Of a stretch of 64,000 nucleotides of DNA, positions 1-8,058 are shown piece by piece. Both the position numbers and the translations under genes were made by a program. Numbering within the stretch: position 1 is the first letter of the stretch; each line of letters opens with the position of its first letter. Source of the stretch: Klebsiella pneumoniae (lineage in GTDB: Bacteria; Desulfobacterota; Binatia; UBA12015); assembly GCA_945872365.1 (NCBI GenBank), contig CAMBZJ010000014.1, forward strand, positions 1 through 64,000, written 5' to 3'. The notes below the pieces were generated by a model, which worked only from the letters and a program-made list of their open reading frames with translations, had not been told where the DNA came from and ran no database searches.

Positions 1-27
1 TCGAGCTTTCTCGAAGAGCAGCTTTGC

Positions 28-243
28 TCAGGGCAGCAGGCGATTGAGGGCCTGCTGGCGCATCTCGGTGACCAGCATGCAGTTGCGGACGGCTTCCCGG
101 ATGCGGTGCTGAGTCATCCAGCGACCGAGCGTGTAGAACTCCTTGGCCACCTTACGCACCAAGCCGAGCGAGGCCTTGCCGGTCGCGATCGCCGGGAAGC
201 CGCGATCCTTCGTCCGCGCGTCGCGGCCGCCACTGCGGCAGCG
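28..243 (-). other. Orphan open frame without a start, C-terminal remnant of an unknown protein
   Basis: Read on the minus strand, this frame is open from a stop at 244-246 to a TGA at 28-30. Its last 50 or so codons look genuinely coding: GC-rich third positions and a balanced, amphipathic composition ending ...VTEMRQQALNRLLP. No credible start codon or ribosome binding site lies inside it. It overlaps, one frame off, the 3' end of the DUF35 gene at 152-628, whose own tail after the TLPQWRP segment reads like out-of-frame sequence. Either a frameshift or deletion joined two genes here, or the DUF35 protein carries an unrecognised extension broken by an indel. I do not recognise the family. 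The bases beyond the stop form short inverted repeats (gagca/tgctc) that could act as a weak terminator. Confidence 0.35.
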
Positions 244-628
244 TCACGTCGTCGGCGACCGCCTCGAAGATCACCTCGACCGGCAGGCCGATCTCGATCC
301 TCTCGTTCGCGCAGTCGCGGAGGTTGCCGACCAGTCGCAGGCCCGGGTCCTCCTCGAGCTCGACCAGGACGACCGCCATCGGTACCCGGTCGGCGAAGGC
401 CGGCATGACCGGCTTGTGGGCGACGATCCAACTGTAGATCGAGCCGCGACCGCTCATCTTCTCCCAAGTGGAGTCGAAGGAGCGGCAGTCCGGGCACATC
501 GGCCGCGGATAGAAGCGGAAACGTCGGCAGGCCGCGCAGCGCTGCATGAGCAGTTCGCCGCGGCGGCAACCCTCCCAGAAAGGGCGCGAATCCTCGTCGG
601 GCACCGGAAGCGGCTGGCCTTCGATCAC
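152..628 (-). CDS. DUF35 / OB-fold protein with N-terminal zinc ribbon, partner of the upstream thiolase-like enzyme
   Basis: A 158-residue protein with the two-part DUF35 layout. A rubredoxin-like zinc ribbon near residues 30-50 carries CAAC and CPDC pairs, and an OB-fold follows (GSIYSWIVAHKPV to about residue 135). DUF35 proteins bind acyl-CoA and act as subunits of thiolase-fold enzymes; ChsH2-DUF35 with Ltp2 in steroid side-chain cleavage is the characterised case. The GTG start lies one base after the TGA of the thiolase-like gene, so the two are almost certainly co-translated. The C-terminal 25 or so residues after TLPQWRP are Arg/Gly-rich and unlike the family. They coincide with a coding-looking frame in another register (28-243), so the 3' end may be frameshifted. 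Confidence 0.8.
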   Translation of the reverse strand: MIEGQPLPVPDEDSRPFWEGCRRGELLMQRCAACRRFRFYPRPMCPDCRSFDSTWEKMSGRGSIYSWIVAHKPVMPAFADRVPMAVVLVELEEDPGLRLVGNLRDCANERIEIGLPVEVIFEAVADDVTLPQWRPRRADEGSRLPGDRDRQGLARLGA

Positions 629-629
629 G

Positions 630-1775
630 TCATGCTCCCACGACGAAGGCGCTCGTCGGAACTCCGGCGCCGCTCGTCACCAGGCAGGTCTCGCAGCCGG
701 GCACCTGGTTGGTCGAGGTTCCGCGGATCTGGCGCACGGCCTCCAGGATCAGGTTGTAGCCGTGCACGTAGGCCTCGGAGAGTCCGCCGCCGCTCGTATT
801 GATCGGCAGTCCGCCGTCGGGTGCGAGCAGGCGTCCGTCCTTCACGAAGTCCTTGGCCTCGCCGGGCTTGCAGAATCCGAACTCTTCCAGCGTCATCGTG
901 ACCAGCGGCGTGAAGGCGTCGTAGAGTTGTGCGCAGTCGATGTCGCCCGGCTCCAGCCCGGCTCCGCGCAGGACGTCGCGCGCCACCCACTTCGTCGGCG
1001 TCTCGAGGAACGGGGTCTTGTGGAAGTTCGCCATCACGACCGTCTGGTTGCCAGTCGCCTGCGCGGCCGAGAGGATCCAGGCGGGCCTGTGGCGGGCATC
1101 GCGGGCGCGCTCCGCGCTGGCGACGATCGCACACAGGGCCCCGTCGGTCTCCAGGCAGCAGTCGAGCAGGCGCAACGGCTCCGAGATCGGCCGCGAGGCC
1201 TGGTGGTCGTCGATCGTCATCGGGGCGCGCATGAGCGCGTGCGGGTTGTTGCGCGCGTGCGTCCGGCACGCGACCGCAATCTCGCCGAAGTCGCGGCTCG
1301 TGATCCCGGTCTCGTGCATGAGCCGTCGTGCGAGCATCGCCACCTGGTCGACCGGGCGAACGCAGCCGAACGGCGAGTAGAACTGCTGGTCGCCGCTGAC
1401 CCGCCAGCCGGTCTTCGCCCAAGGACGGCCGCCCGAGCCGCGGTTGCGCGCCCGCCAGCAGACCACGACGTCGGCCTGGCCGGCGGCGACGGCGGCGGCG
1501 GCGACGGCGATCGCGCCCGAGCCCTGCCCGCCGCCGTAGCCCATCTCGCAGAAGAAGCGCAGGTTCTCGATGCCGAGGCCGCGGCACATCTCCATCTCGC
1601 TCGTCGCCTCGAGCCCCGACTTGACCATGCCGTCGACGTCGTCGGGCCGCAGTCCCGCGTCGTCGAGGGCCTGCAGCGTCACGCGCATCGCGTTGGTGCG
1701 CTCGGGCGTGCCGATGTTCTTCGAAAACGGCAGATGGGCGATGCCGACGATGGCGGCCTTGCGTCGTAGGGTCAT
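630..1775 (-). CDS. Thiolase-fold lipid-transfer/aldolase-like protein (SCP2-thiolase or Ltp2 type)
   Basis: A 381-residue thiolase-superfamily protein, full length. The usual N-terminal nucleophile segment (N-x-C-A-S-G) is replaced by a Gly-rich MGYGGGQGSGA stretch near residue 78, so a normal thiolytic Cys is absent. The C-terminal half keeps QLYDAFTPL, INTSGGGLSE and the Tyr/His-containing AYVHGYN segment. Loss of the Cys with retention of Tyr and His residues is typical of Ltp2-like retro-aldolases, which work with a DUF35 partner; such a partner begins one base downstream (152-628). A role in shortening branched or steroid-like acyl-CoA side chains is an inference. The ATG start is 24 nt or so downstream of a TTGACC/CATACC promoter candidate. 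Confidence 0.85.
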   Translation of the reverse strand: MTLRRKAAIVGIAHLPFSKNIGTPERTNAMRVTLQALDDAGLRPDDVDGMVKSGLEATSEMEMCRGLGIENLRFFCEMGYGGGQGSGAIAVAAAAVAAGQADVVVCWRARNRGSGGRPWAKTGWRVSGDQQFYSPFGCVRPVDQVAMLARRLMHETGITSRDFGEIAVACRTHARNNPHALMRAPMTIDDHQASRPISEPLRLLDCCLETDGALCAIVASAERARDARHRPAWILSAAQATGNQTVVMANFHKTPFLETPTKWVARDVLRGAGLEPGDIDCAQLYDAFTPLVTMTLEEFGFCKPGEAKDFVKDGRLLAPDGGLPINTSGGGLSEAYVHGYNLILEAVRQIRGTSTNQVPGCETCLVTSGAGVPTSAFVVGA

Positions 1776-1805
1776 GCGGGCTCCGGGGGCCGGCGAGGCC
1801 CCGTC

Positions 1806-1834
1806 GGTATGCCGGCTCGCGGTGCGGGGGTCAA
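1806..1834 (-). promoter_or_regulatory. Putative sigma70-type promoter of the thiolase-DUF35 pair
   Basis: On the minus strand TTGACC (1829-1834) is followed after 17 bases by CATACC (1806-1811), in the gap between the GT87 stop and the thiolase start. Predicted transcription would begin about 20-25 bases before the ATG at 1775. The -35 box is strong; the -10 is partial. Confidence 0.4.
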
Positions 1835-1871
1835 CGCCGCAGGCCCGGCGCCCCCGCGGCGGTCGTGACGC

Positions 1872-3107
1872 TCACGCCGGCCCCGGCGCCCTGCCCGGGT
1901 CGCTGCTCAGCTTCGCTTCCCGGTCGAGGAAGAAGAGGGTGGAAAGCCAAGCCGCGACCGTGAGCGCGTTGACCGGGAAGTGGAGGAATCCGAGCCAGGC
2001 CGTGTGCGAGCGGGCGGGAAGAAGCCCGGCGGCGATGCAGGCGAACGCCAGGAGGAGCGCCGGTGCGCGGCGCAGGTCGTCGTCGCCGGTCGCGGGACGG
2101 GTGCCGATGCGCAGGAGTGCTATCACCGGCAGCAGGATCAGCAGGTCGTCGTAGACGCGGTGGTACCAGCCCATGCGCGCGACGATCGCCATGGTACCCA
2201 TCAGGTTCCAGACGTCGCTGCGGCGGTACCGGTGGACCCAGACGGCGGCGCCGAGCAGGGCGAGCAGTGGAAGCCAGATCATCAGGCGGCTCTCGGTCAT
2301 GCCAAGCGCCACGAGCCAGGCCTGCAGGTTGCCGTAGGAGGCGCCGATGATGCGCCGCGTGGAACTCGCGGGGTCCGCGCCGCCGATCACGCCCGGGTCG
2401 AGCGGCTGGAAGGCGAGGGCGAACACCGTCAGCAGGAGATAGGCCGCGCTCGTCAGGATCGCCGGCCGCAGTCGCCCCGGCACGAAGAGCACGATCCAGG
2501 CGAACGGCGCCGCGGCGCTCGGCTTCACCATCGCGACGCAGAACGAGGCCGCGATCGCCAGGTCCGTGCGCAGATCCGTCCTGCGCCCGGACGCGAGCAG
2601 GCAGGCGACCACGAGCGGCGGCAGGACGAAGAGCAGCAATTGACCATTGCCGATCGTGGCGCCGGTCGCGTTGAAGGCGAGCGGCAGCAGCAGCGCCGCG
2701 ATGCGGCCTGCCCGCGAGCGCACGCCGCTCTCGCGCAGGGTGAGCGCGCTCAGCCAGGCGAGGAAGCCGACGTAGACGAGCGCCCACAAGCGGCGCGCCC
2801 CCTCGAACGAGACCCAGCCGAGGATCGGCCAGAGCACGGGATAGGTCGCGGGCGGATAGATCGCGTCGTCGAGGGCATAGACCGGTTCGCCGGCGAACCA
2901 GGCCCGCGTCTCGTTCCAGCGGCGCACCAGGTCGACCGCGCCGAGGTTCTCGGGCGTCCCGAGAACCAGGCGGTGGAACTCGGTACTGAGTTTCGCCGCG
3001 GCCAGCAGGGCGAGGATGGCCAGGCCGAACCGGAACGTCGGGGACACCCCGGTCGCGTCCCGGTAAGTCCGGGGTCGCCCGCGGGAGGGCGCACGCGACC
3101 CCGTCAT
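1872..3107 (-). CDS. GT87-family (DUF2029) polytopic glycosyltransferase, paralogue 2
   Basis: A 411-residue integral membrane protein with roughly ten hydrophobic segments. Its layout is that of GT87 enzymes, which transfer sugars from polyprenyl-phosphate donors on the outer face of the inner membrane. An acidic first loop (RRWNETRAWFAGEPVYALDD...YPPATYPVLWP) matches its neighbour at 3109-4416, as do GNLQAW, GWYHRVYDD and a C-terminal hydrophobic tail. The ATG at 3107 overlaps the coupling region of the upstream gene, whose TGA ends 1 base before it, so I chose it over a longer open frame extending into that gene. The two proteins are clearly tandem paralogues. The acceptor is unknown; arabinan/mannan-like or glycolipid synthesis is only inferred. 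Confidence 0.8.
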   Translation of the reverse strand: MTGSRAPSRGRPRTYRDATGVSPTFRFGLAILALLAAAKLSTEFHRLVLGTPENLGAVDLVRRWNETRAWFAGEPVYALDDAIYPPATYPVLWPILGWVSFEGARRLWALVYVGFLAWLSALTLRESGVRSRAGRIAALLLPLAFNATGATIGNGQLLLFVLPPLVVACLLASGRRTDLRTDLAIAASFCVAMVKPSAAAPFAWIVLFVPGRLRPAILTSAAYLLLTVFALAFQPLDPGVIGGADPASSTRRIIGASYGNLQAWLVALGMTESRLMIWLPLLALLGAAVWVHRYRRSDVWNLMGTMAIVARMGWYHRVYDDLLILLPVIALLRIGTRPATGDDDLRRAPALLLAFACIAAGLLPARSHTAWLGFLHFPVNALTVAAWLSTLFFLDREAKLSSDPGRAPGPA

Positions 3108-3108
3108 C

Positions 3109-4416
3109 TCAGGCGCCCCCGGCAGCGGTGTACGGGAACGCCGGCTCCGCTTGCGTCGACTCCCGTGGCGCTTCGACGTGTCCGATCTCGAGCGCCGGCG
3201 CGACGGTCGCGAGGAACCACAGGTCGGCGAGCCAGACGAAGATCGCGAGCGAGCCGAGCAGCCACAGGCTGAACCGGGAAAAATTCGCCGGCATCGCCGT
3301 CTGGAGGATGGTCGCCCCGAGCAGCCAGAGCGCACGCGAAGCCGTCCGGTCGTCGGCACCACCGGCGCGCCCGCGCGACGAGGCGATGCGCACCAGCGCG
3401 ATCATCGGCAGCAGCAACAGCGCATCGTCGTAGACGCGGTGGTACCATCCGAGCCGGGCCGCCAGCGCGCATACGCCGAGCAGGATCCATGGGTCGGCTC
3501 GCCTGTGGCGCCACGCCCAGGCGCCGCACAGCAGGACCGAGACCACGGGGAGGACGAAGTTCTCGAGGCCGACGAGGCCGGCCTGCTGCGACATGTTCTG
3601 CAGGTTCCCGTAGCCGCCGCCGAACAGCGTCCGCCGGTCTTCGGTGAGGGGCCTCGCCTCGGTGGCCCATTTCATCCGACCCTCGATCGTGGCGGCGAGG
3701 TTCGCCTCGGCCGAGGCGTCGCCCGCGCCCGTCTCGACCGGATGCAGAGCCGCGAGCGCACCCAGCGTCAGGATCGCATAGAGGGCCGCCGAGAGGATTG
3801 CGGGCTTCCAGGACCGGCCGAGGACCAGAACGAGCCACGCGAAAGGTGCGAAGAGGGTGGGTTTGAGTGCGGCGAGCGTGAACAGGCCGGCGGTCGCGAG
3901 TGAGTTCGGCCACGTCGGCGGACGCCGCACCATCCACAGGACCGAGGTCACCACCACCGGAAGGAAGAAGAGCACGAGTTGGCCGATCCCCACCGAGCTG
4001 GCGGTCGAGTTCAGGGCCAGTGGAAGGAACGCGCAGGCGACTCGACCGGCCGTCGAGCGCGCCCCGCTCTCGCGCATGCAGAGGATCGAGAGCCAGACGA
4101 GGGAAGCCATGAAGAGCAGCGCCCAGAGCGCGCGCGCGGAGCGGAAGGTCATCCAGCCGACGATCGGCCAGAGCATGGCCTGGCTCGCCGGCGGGTAGAC
4201 GGCACCCTTGATCCAGTATCCAGCGAACCAGGCGCCCACCTCGTCGTATCGCAGCAGGAGGTCGATTGCCCCGTCCTCCCGCCAGAGCAGGAGCCTCTCG
4301 AAGCCACCGCGGAGCTTGACCGTCGCAAGCGCCGCCAGCACCAGGGCGCATGCCCAGAGGACGGGCGTCGAACGCGATACGGGGCTGCGGGAACCGGTGG
4401 TGGGGGATGCGGTCAT
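3109..4416 (-). CDS. GT87-family (DUF2029) polytopic glycosyltransferase, paralogue 1
   Basis: A 435-residue multi-spanning membrane protein that opens the tandem GT87 pair. The first periplasmic loop holds the acidic stretch RYDEVGAWFAGYWIKG followed by YPPASQAMLWP. The conserved LGWYHRVYDDALLLLP segment lies about residue 325. Both blocks recur in the next gene (1872-3107), showing duplication. GT87 enzymes use polyprenyl-phosphate sugars and act outside the inner membrane. The ATG at 4416 was chosen because the hydrophobic core begins 20 residues later; the open frame extends upstream into the SOUL gene but that part is Arg/Pro-rich and out of register with any homology. It starts 37 bases after the SOUL gene ends on the same strand, so the three probably form an operon. 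Confidence 0.8.
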   Translation of the reverse strand: MTASPTTGSRSPVSRSTPVLWACALVLAALATVKLRGGFERLLLWREDGAIDLLLRYDEVGAWFAGYWIKGAVYPPASQAMLWPIVGWMTFRSARALWALLFMASLVWLSILCMRESGARSTAGRVACAFLPLALNSTASSVGIGQLVLFFLPVVVTSVLWMVRRPPTWPNSLATAGLFTLAALKPTLFAPFAWLVLVLGRSWKPAILSAALYAILTLGALAALHPVETGAGDASAEANLAATIEGRMKWATEARPLTEDRRTLFGGGYGNLQNMSQQAGLVGLENFVLPVVSVLLCGAWAWRHRRADPWILLGVCALAARLGWYHRVYDDALLLLPMIALVRIASSRGRAGGADDRTASRALWLLGATILQTAMPANFSRFSLWLLGSLAIFVWLADLWFLATVAPALEIGHVEAPRESTQAEPAFPYTAAGGA

Positions 4417-4453
4417 GTCTGGACAAGGGCATAACCGGTCCGCGTCGCCGGCT

Positions 4454-5128
4454 CTAGGGCTTTTCGACCTCGACGAGGATCTCGTTGCGCCGCAGGAACC
4501 ACAGTGTCCAGGGTGGGTCGTAGCGGGCGAGCACCGGTTCGCCCACGCGGCGGAGATCCTGGCCCGCGATCCAGTTGAAGAGCGCCACCGTGTGTTCGCG
4601 CACGTTGGTGTCCCGCCAGGTGCCGGAAAACCGGATCGACGCGACGCGCCTTGCCGGAACCCGCCGCAGCGCAATGCGCGGGTCCTCGGGGGCCGGCAAG
4701 TCTTCGAGTGTCCGGGCGGCGGGCATGGCAAAGGTGATCTCCCAGTGCCCGCCGCTCCCGGTGGTACCCACCGGGGCCGTCATCGCGATCTTCTCGCTGC
4801 GGCGCGCCTCGACCGGGGGCAGCGCGGCTTCGCCACCGGCCTGCGGGCGTGCTGCGTTGCGGCCGAAGATGTACGCGGCGAGCCGCCGGAAGCCTTCATT
4901 CGAGGCCGAGGAGAGCGAGTCGCCGTCGACCGTGGTCGCAGCCACGACCGTCGGGGCATAGTCGCGGATCTCGAACGGGCCATCCCTCAACGTCACGTCG
5001 TAGCGCGGCTCCTCGATCGCCATCGCCTCCCCCTTCGCCAGCGCCAGGCTCCCGAGGAGGAGCCCGAGAAGCAGGCGCGCCAGCGTTGCGAGGTTTCGCC
5101 CCCCGTTTCCGTCCATGGGGTCGACCAT
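4454..5128 (-). CDS. SOUL-type haem-binding family protein, exported
   Basis: A 224-residue protein of the SOUL/HBP family. After an N-terminal hydrophobic segment (LATLARLLLGLLLGSLALAKG, probably a signal peptide or anchor) comes the family core: PRYDVTLRDGPFEIRDYAP near the start, GFRRLAAYIFGRN, the SEKIAMTAPV motif, and the C-terminal YDPPWTLWFLRRNEI segment. SOUL proteins bind tetrapyrroles in some eukaryotes; the bacterial role is not established. The ATG at 5128 is chosen because a second Met four residues on and the signal peptide follow directly. The gene is divergent from the membrane glycosyltransferase at 5218, with an 89-bp shared upstream region, and probably heads an operon with the two GT87 genes. 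Confidence 0.85.
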   Translation of the reverse strand: MVDPMDGNGGRNLATLARLLLGLLLGSLALAKGEAMAIEEPRYDVTLRDGPFEIRDYAPTVVAATTVDGDSLSSASNEGFRRLAAYIFGRNAARPQAGGEAALPPVEARRSEKIAMTAPVGTTGSGGHWEITFAMPAARTLEDLPAPEDPRIALRRVPARRVASIRFSGTWRDTNVREHTVALFNWIAGQDLRRVGEPVLARYDPPWTLWFLRRNEILVEVEKP

Positions 5129-5217
5129 GGCATTCCGGCCGGCTTCGCGCAGCCACCTCGACTGCCCGAGGGGCCGGGTCTTGGACTCCGGTCGTTCGCT
5201 GCGGCTATAGAGGGACC

Positions 5218-7257
5218 GTGTCGTCCCGGGCCGACCGTCGTCGCGCAAGTCGAGCCGCCGTCGCCGCACGCAGCGCCGTGACGGCGACGCCGCAGCCGTC
5301 GCGGGTCGGTTCGGGCTCGCCCGGTTCGTCGCGCACGGCGCTCTCGCGGTGGCTCGCGCTCGGACTGCTCGGAATCCTGCTCTTCACCCACTGGAAATGG
5401 TTCCAGGGCAAGGTCACCTGGTACCTTGCGGTCGACCAGCACGGCTATTTCGCCTTCGCGCGCGACCTGCTGCGAGGCCGACTCTTCCACCCCTGGTCGC
5501 CGGCGGCCCTGCTCGGCGACAAGCTCTGGCCCCGCAACGACGTTCTCGCGCAGACCTACATCTTCGACCAGGGCCACATCTACTCGCGCTACGCGCCCGG
5601 CTTTCCGATCCTGCTCGCGGTCTGGATCGCGCTGTTCGGCGAATCGAACATCCATGTCCTGAACCCGATCCTCTTCTGCCTGGCGATGGGCATGCTCGCG
5701 CTGATCGTTCGCCGCACGACCGGCTCCTGGTGGCGGGGGCTCGCGGCTGCGGCGCTCATCGCCATCTGTCCAAGCCAGATCCACTGGTGGGGTGCGACGC
5801 TGACCCGCGACGTTGCGACCCACCTCGTCGCCTGGACCGGACTCTGTCTCCTGCTTCCCCGGGGATCGAGTCCCCTCGGCGGGACGCGTTCGCTGCTCGG
5901 CGCGTTCGCGGTCGGGTTCGCGGCGTCGATGCGGCCCGACGCGGTACTTTACCTGGTCCCGGCCGCGCTTCTCCTTCTGCGGCGTCGGCGCAAGTTCGGG
6001 GATCGCGTCGATTCGCGCGTCTGGCTGCGGCTCGGCCTCGCCTGGGCGCTCGGCATCCTGCCGCTGGTCGCCTACGATCTCGCCGCGACCGGCTCGCCCT
6101 TGCCGCCGCAGGCGATCGAACTCAAGCCCTTCTTCGAGCAGACCTCGCACCTGATCGGCGAATGGCTGGTTCCATCGGCCTGGGCTGCGCGCGGCTGGCA
6201 CGGCGGCATCTGGGACCCGGTGCAGGGTGGTGCCTGGGATCCGGCGAACCTCGGTCGGGTGCTGCCGCTGCAGTTCCAGGCGCTTCGCCTCGCCTACGGC
6301 CCGGTGCTGCTCGGGCTGATCGCCTGGGGGGCGATCGTTTCCTGCGTCGTCCATCGCGACCTGTTCCTGCTCGCGGTGCCCTACTCGGTCGCGTCGCTGT
6401 TCTTCTTCAGTTGCTGGGTGCGACCGGACGCCCGCTACCTCGTCGGATTCCACCTCTTCTGCGCGGCACTCCTGGTCGAGGGGGTGCTCGGCACGCTCGA
6501 TCTGCTGCGCCGCCTTGCGGGTTCGGGCAACCTCGCTCTGGCGCGCTTCCTCGGGGTCTCCTTCGCGATCCTGCAACTCGGCGGCACCCTGCTCGCGTCG
6601 CGACTCGGGCCGCCTCTCGGCGTGGCGACCTGGATCTGCGCCGGCGTGGGTGCGATCGCCGCGGTCGCGGCCACGAGTTGGCCGCAGCGGCGCATCGCGC
6701 GCTTCGCCGCCCCGGCCCTCGGACTCGCGCTGTTCGCGCTGGCGATGAAGACCGACTACGGCTCGATGGGCCGCAACGCCGGCGTCCAGGAGCCTGAGAT
6801 CCTGCGCGCCAAGGCCACGGTCGAGGCGAAGGTGCCACCCGACGCGGTGATCATCACGACCGAGGACGTCGGCCGCCCCCAGGAGAACCTCGAGATCTAC
6901 GCCGACCGGCGTGCGATCTACACCACCGACCTGCAGCGCTGGCAGCAGATGCGCCCGGTCGAGGCTGCCTTCCGCCTGTTGCGCAACGGTCAGCGCGTCT
7001 TCCTCCTGCTGCCGACGAACCAGCCGGAGACCCAGGGCGTGCTCGACGACCTGCCGTCCGAGAACGTACTAGTGGTCGAACTGCTCGAAACCATCCCGCC
7101 CGAGCGGGCGAAGGATTGGTTCGTCGCCGCCCCCTTCCACCGGGGCGTGGAGCTCGGGCTTTGGGAGGTCCGCGAGAAGGATCCCGGCGTGCACAAGGCG
7201 CTGTCGATCGGGCCGGTCCCGCAGTCGTCGCCGTCGGACGCGCCGCCGGTGCCCTGA
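5218..7257 (+). CDS. GT39/ArnT-like polytopic glycosyltransferase
   Basis: A 679-residue membrane protein with 10-12 predicted helices and a C-terminal soluble domain from about residue 520. The first loop after helix 1 carries the acidic DQHGYFAFARDLL segment typical of GT-C enzymes, followed by YAPGFPILLA and TRDVATHLVAWTG. The GTG at 5218 has a good AGAGGGA ribosome site five bases upstream, and the next ATG would remove the catalytic loop, so GTG is the likely start. The C-terminal domain (PDAVIITTEDVGRP and on) looks like the periplasmic domain found in many such proteins. Substrate and acceptor cannot be told; transfer of a polyprenyl-linked sugar to lipid or protein is the family role. 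Confidence 0.75.
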   Translation: MSSRADRRRASRAAVAARSAVTATPQPSRVGSGSPGSSRTALSRWLALGLLGILLFTHWKWFQGKVTWYLAVDQHGYFAFARDLLRGRLFHPWSPAALLGDKLWPRNDVLAQTYIFDQGHIYSRYAPGFPILLAVWIALFGESNIHVLNPILFCLAMGMLALIVRRTTGSWWRGLAAAALIAICPSQIHWWGATLTRDVATHLVAWTGLCLLLPRGSSPLGGTRSLLGAFAVGFAASMRPDAVLYLVPAALLLLRRRRKFGDRVDSRVWLRLGLAWALGILPLVAYDLAATGSPLPPQAIELKPFFEQTSHLIGEWLVPSAWAARGWHGGIWDPVQGGAWDPANLGRVLPLQFQALRLAYGPVLLGLIAWGAIVSCVVHRDLFLLAVPYSVASLFFFSCWVRPDARYLVGFHLFCAALLVEGVLGTLDLLRRLAGSGNLALARFLGVSFAILQLGGTLLASRLGPPLGVATWICAGVGAIAAVAATSWPQRRIARFAAPALGLALFALAMKTDYGSMGRNAGVQEPEILRAKATVEAKVPPDAVIITTEDVGRPQENLEIYADRRAIYTTDLQRWQQMRPVEAAFRLLRNGQRVFLLLPTNQPETQGVLDDLPSENVLVVELLETIPPERAKDWFVAAPFHRGVELGLWEVREKDPGVHKALSIGPVPQSSPSDAPPVP

Positions 7258-7270
7258 AGTCGAATCGCGC

Positions 7271-7756
7271 TCAGGCGGCCTTCTTCGCCTCCGCGAGAGC
7301 CGCGTCCATGCCGCCGAGCAGCGAGGCCGGGTCCTTCTCGTCGTAGAAGTGCGGATAGTCCTCGCGCTTGGCCTTCACGTCCTTCCTGATCTCGCCGTCG
7401 GGCGATAGGAAGACCGTCCGGGGAACGTAATCGCCCGAAGGTGCATAGCCGTGGGCCGTCATCGCGTGCTTGTCCTTGTCCATGCGGATCATGACCAGCT
7501 GCCTGGACTTCTCGATCACGCGGGGGTCGTGGAACACGTGACTGTAATTCGTGCAGTGCGGGCACCATTCCGTGTACACGACGAGACAGACCGGCTTCCC
7601 CGACTTCTTCGCCTCGGCGAGCCCCTCGTCGAGGCTGCGCCAAGTGATCGCGCCGTCGTTCCAGTCGCCCCCGGCGCGGGCCGGTGCGGCGTGGGCGAAC
7701 AGGACGGCGAGGAAGATGGGGGCGACGGCGGAGAGCAGGCGACGGCTGAGCGGCAT
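7271..7756 (-). CDS. Periplasmic thioredoxin-like protein (WCPHC)
   Basis: A 161-residue exported thioredoxin-fold protein. A signal peptide occupies residues 1-27 (PLSRRLLSAVAPIFLAVLF...APARA). The redox motif WCPHC sits at residues 64-68 after KKSGKPVCLVVYTE, and the cis-Pro segment is YVPRTVFLSPDGEIR. The layout resembles DsbD-gamma/thioredoxin-7-type domains, which reduce or oxidise envelope thiols. No clear ribosome site precedes the ATG, and a TATACG -10-like box ends only five bases upstream, so a leaderless transcript is possible. Its stop lies 13 bases from the stop of the convergent glycosyltransferase at 5218-7257. Partner and direction of electron flow are unknown. Confidence 0.8.
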   Translation of the reverse strand: MPLSRRLLSAVAPIFLAVLFAHAAPARAGGDWNDGAITWRSLDEGLAEAKKSGKPVCLVVYTEWCPHCTNYSHVFHDPRVIEKSRQLVMIRMDKDKHAMTAHGYAPSGDYVPRTVFLSPDGEIRKDVKAKREDYPHFYDEKDPASLLGGMDAALAEAKKAA

Positions 7757-7761
7757 GCGTC

Positions 7762-7791
7762 CGTATACCCCTGCCCGGGCGGTCCGGTCGA
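7762..7791 (-). promoter_or_regulatory. Weak promoter candidate for the thioredoxin-like gene, possibly leaderless
   Basis: On the minus strand TCGACC (7786-7791) and TATACG (7762-7767) are separated by 18 bases. Initiation would fall at or next to the ATG at 7756, which lacks a Shine-Dalgarno sequence. Confidence 0.25.
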
Positions 7792-7811
7792 GCCTTTCGT
7801 GTGCACCCCGC

Positions 7812-8018
7812 ATGATCGGCCTCCTCGGCGCGGGTCGGCGCGTCTACCTGCACTGCAACGCCGGGTTCAACCGGGCGCCGACCACGGCCATCGCCTACCT
7901 GCGGTGGCACGAAGGACTCTCGCTCGTCGAGGCCACCCGCGCGGTGAAGGAGTACCGCTCCTGCGCTCCTTACCAGCGGGCGCTGCAACTCGTCTTTCCG
8001 GGCGAGACGTTGCGCTGA
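7812..8018 (+). pseudogene. Dual-specificity phosphatase fragment with intact P-loop
   Basis: Only 68 residues are encoded, starting within the phosphatase fold. A signature P-loop HCNAGFNRA follows a strand RRVYLH, with Cys at 15 and Arg at 21 and the correct CX5R spacing. Helices AYLRWHEGLSLVEA and the PYQRALQL end follow. Dual-specificity phosphatases (including laforin/SEX4-like glucan phosphatases, which the HCNAGFNRAP variant resembles) need about 100 residues before this motif to supply the general acid. Here the space is only 55 bp to the divergent thioredoxin-like gene, and no frame upstream shows the missing part. I call it a 5'-truncated remnant; a functional mini-domain is possible but less likely. 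Confidence 0.55.
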
Positions 8019-8058
8019 AGCCCGCACGCGCGCGCCGGGTCGGGCGCGTCGTCGCGGC

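Noticed and set aside
4993..6576. 527-codon open frame on the minus strand opposite the GT39 gene
   Set aside because: Arg/Glu-rich translation without motifs, antisense to a clearly conserved membrane protein.
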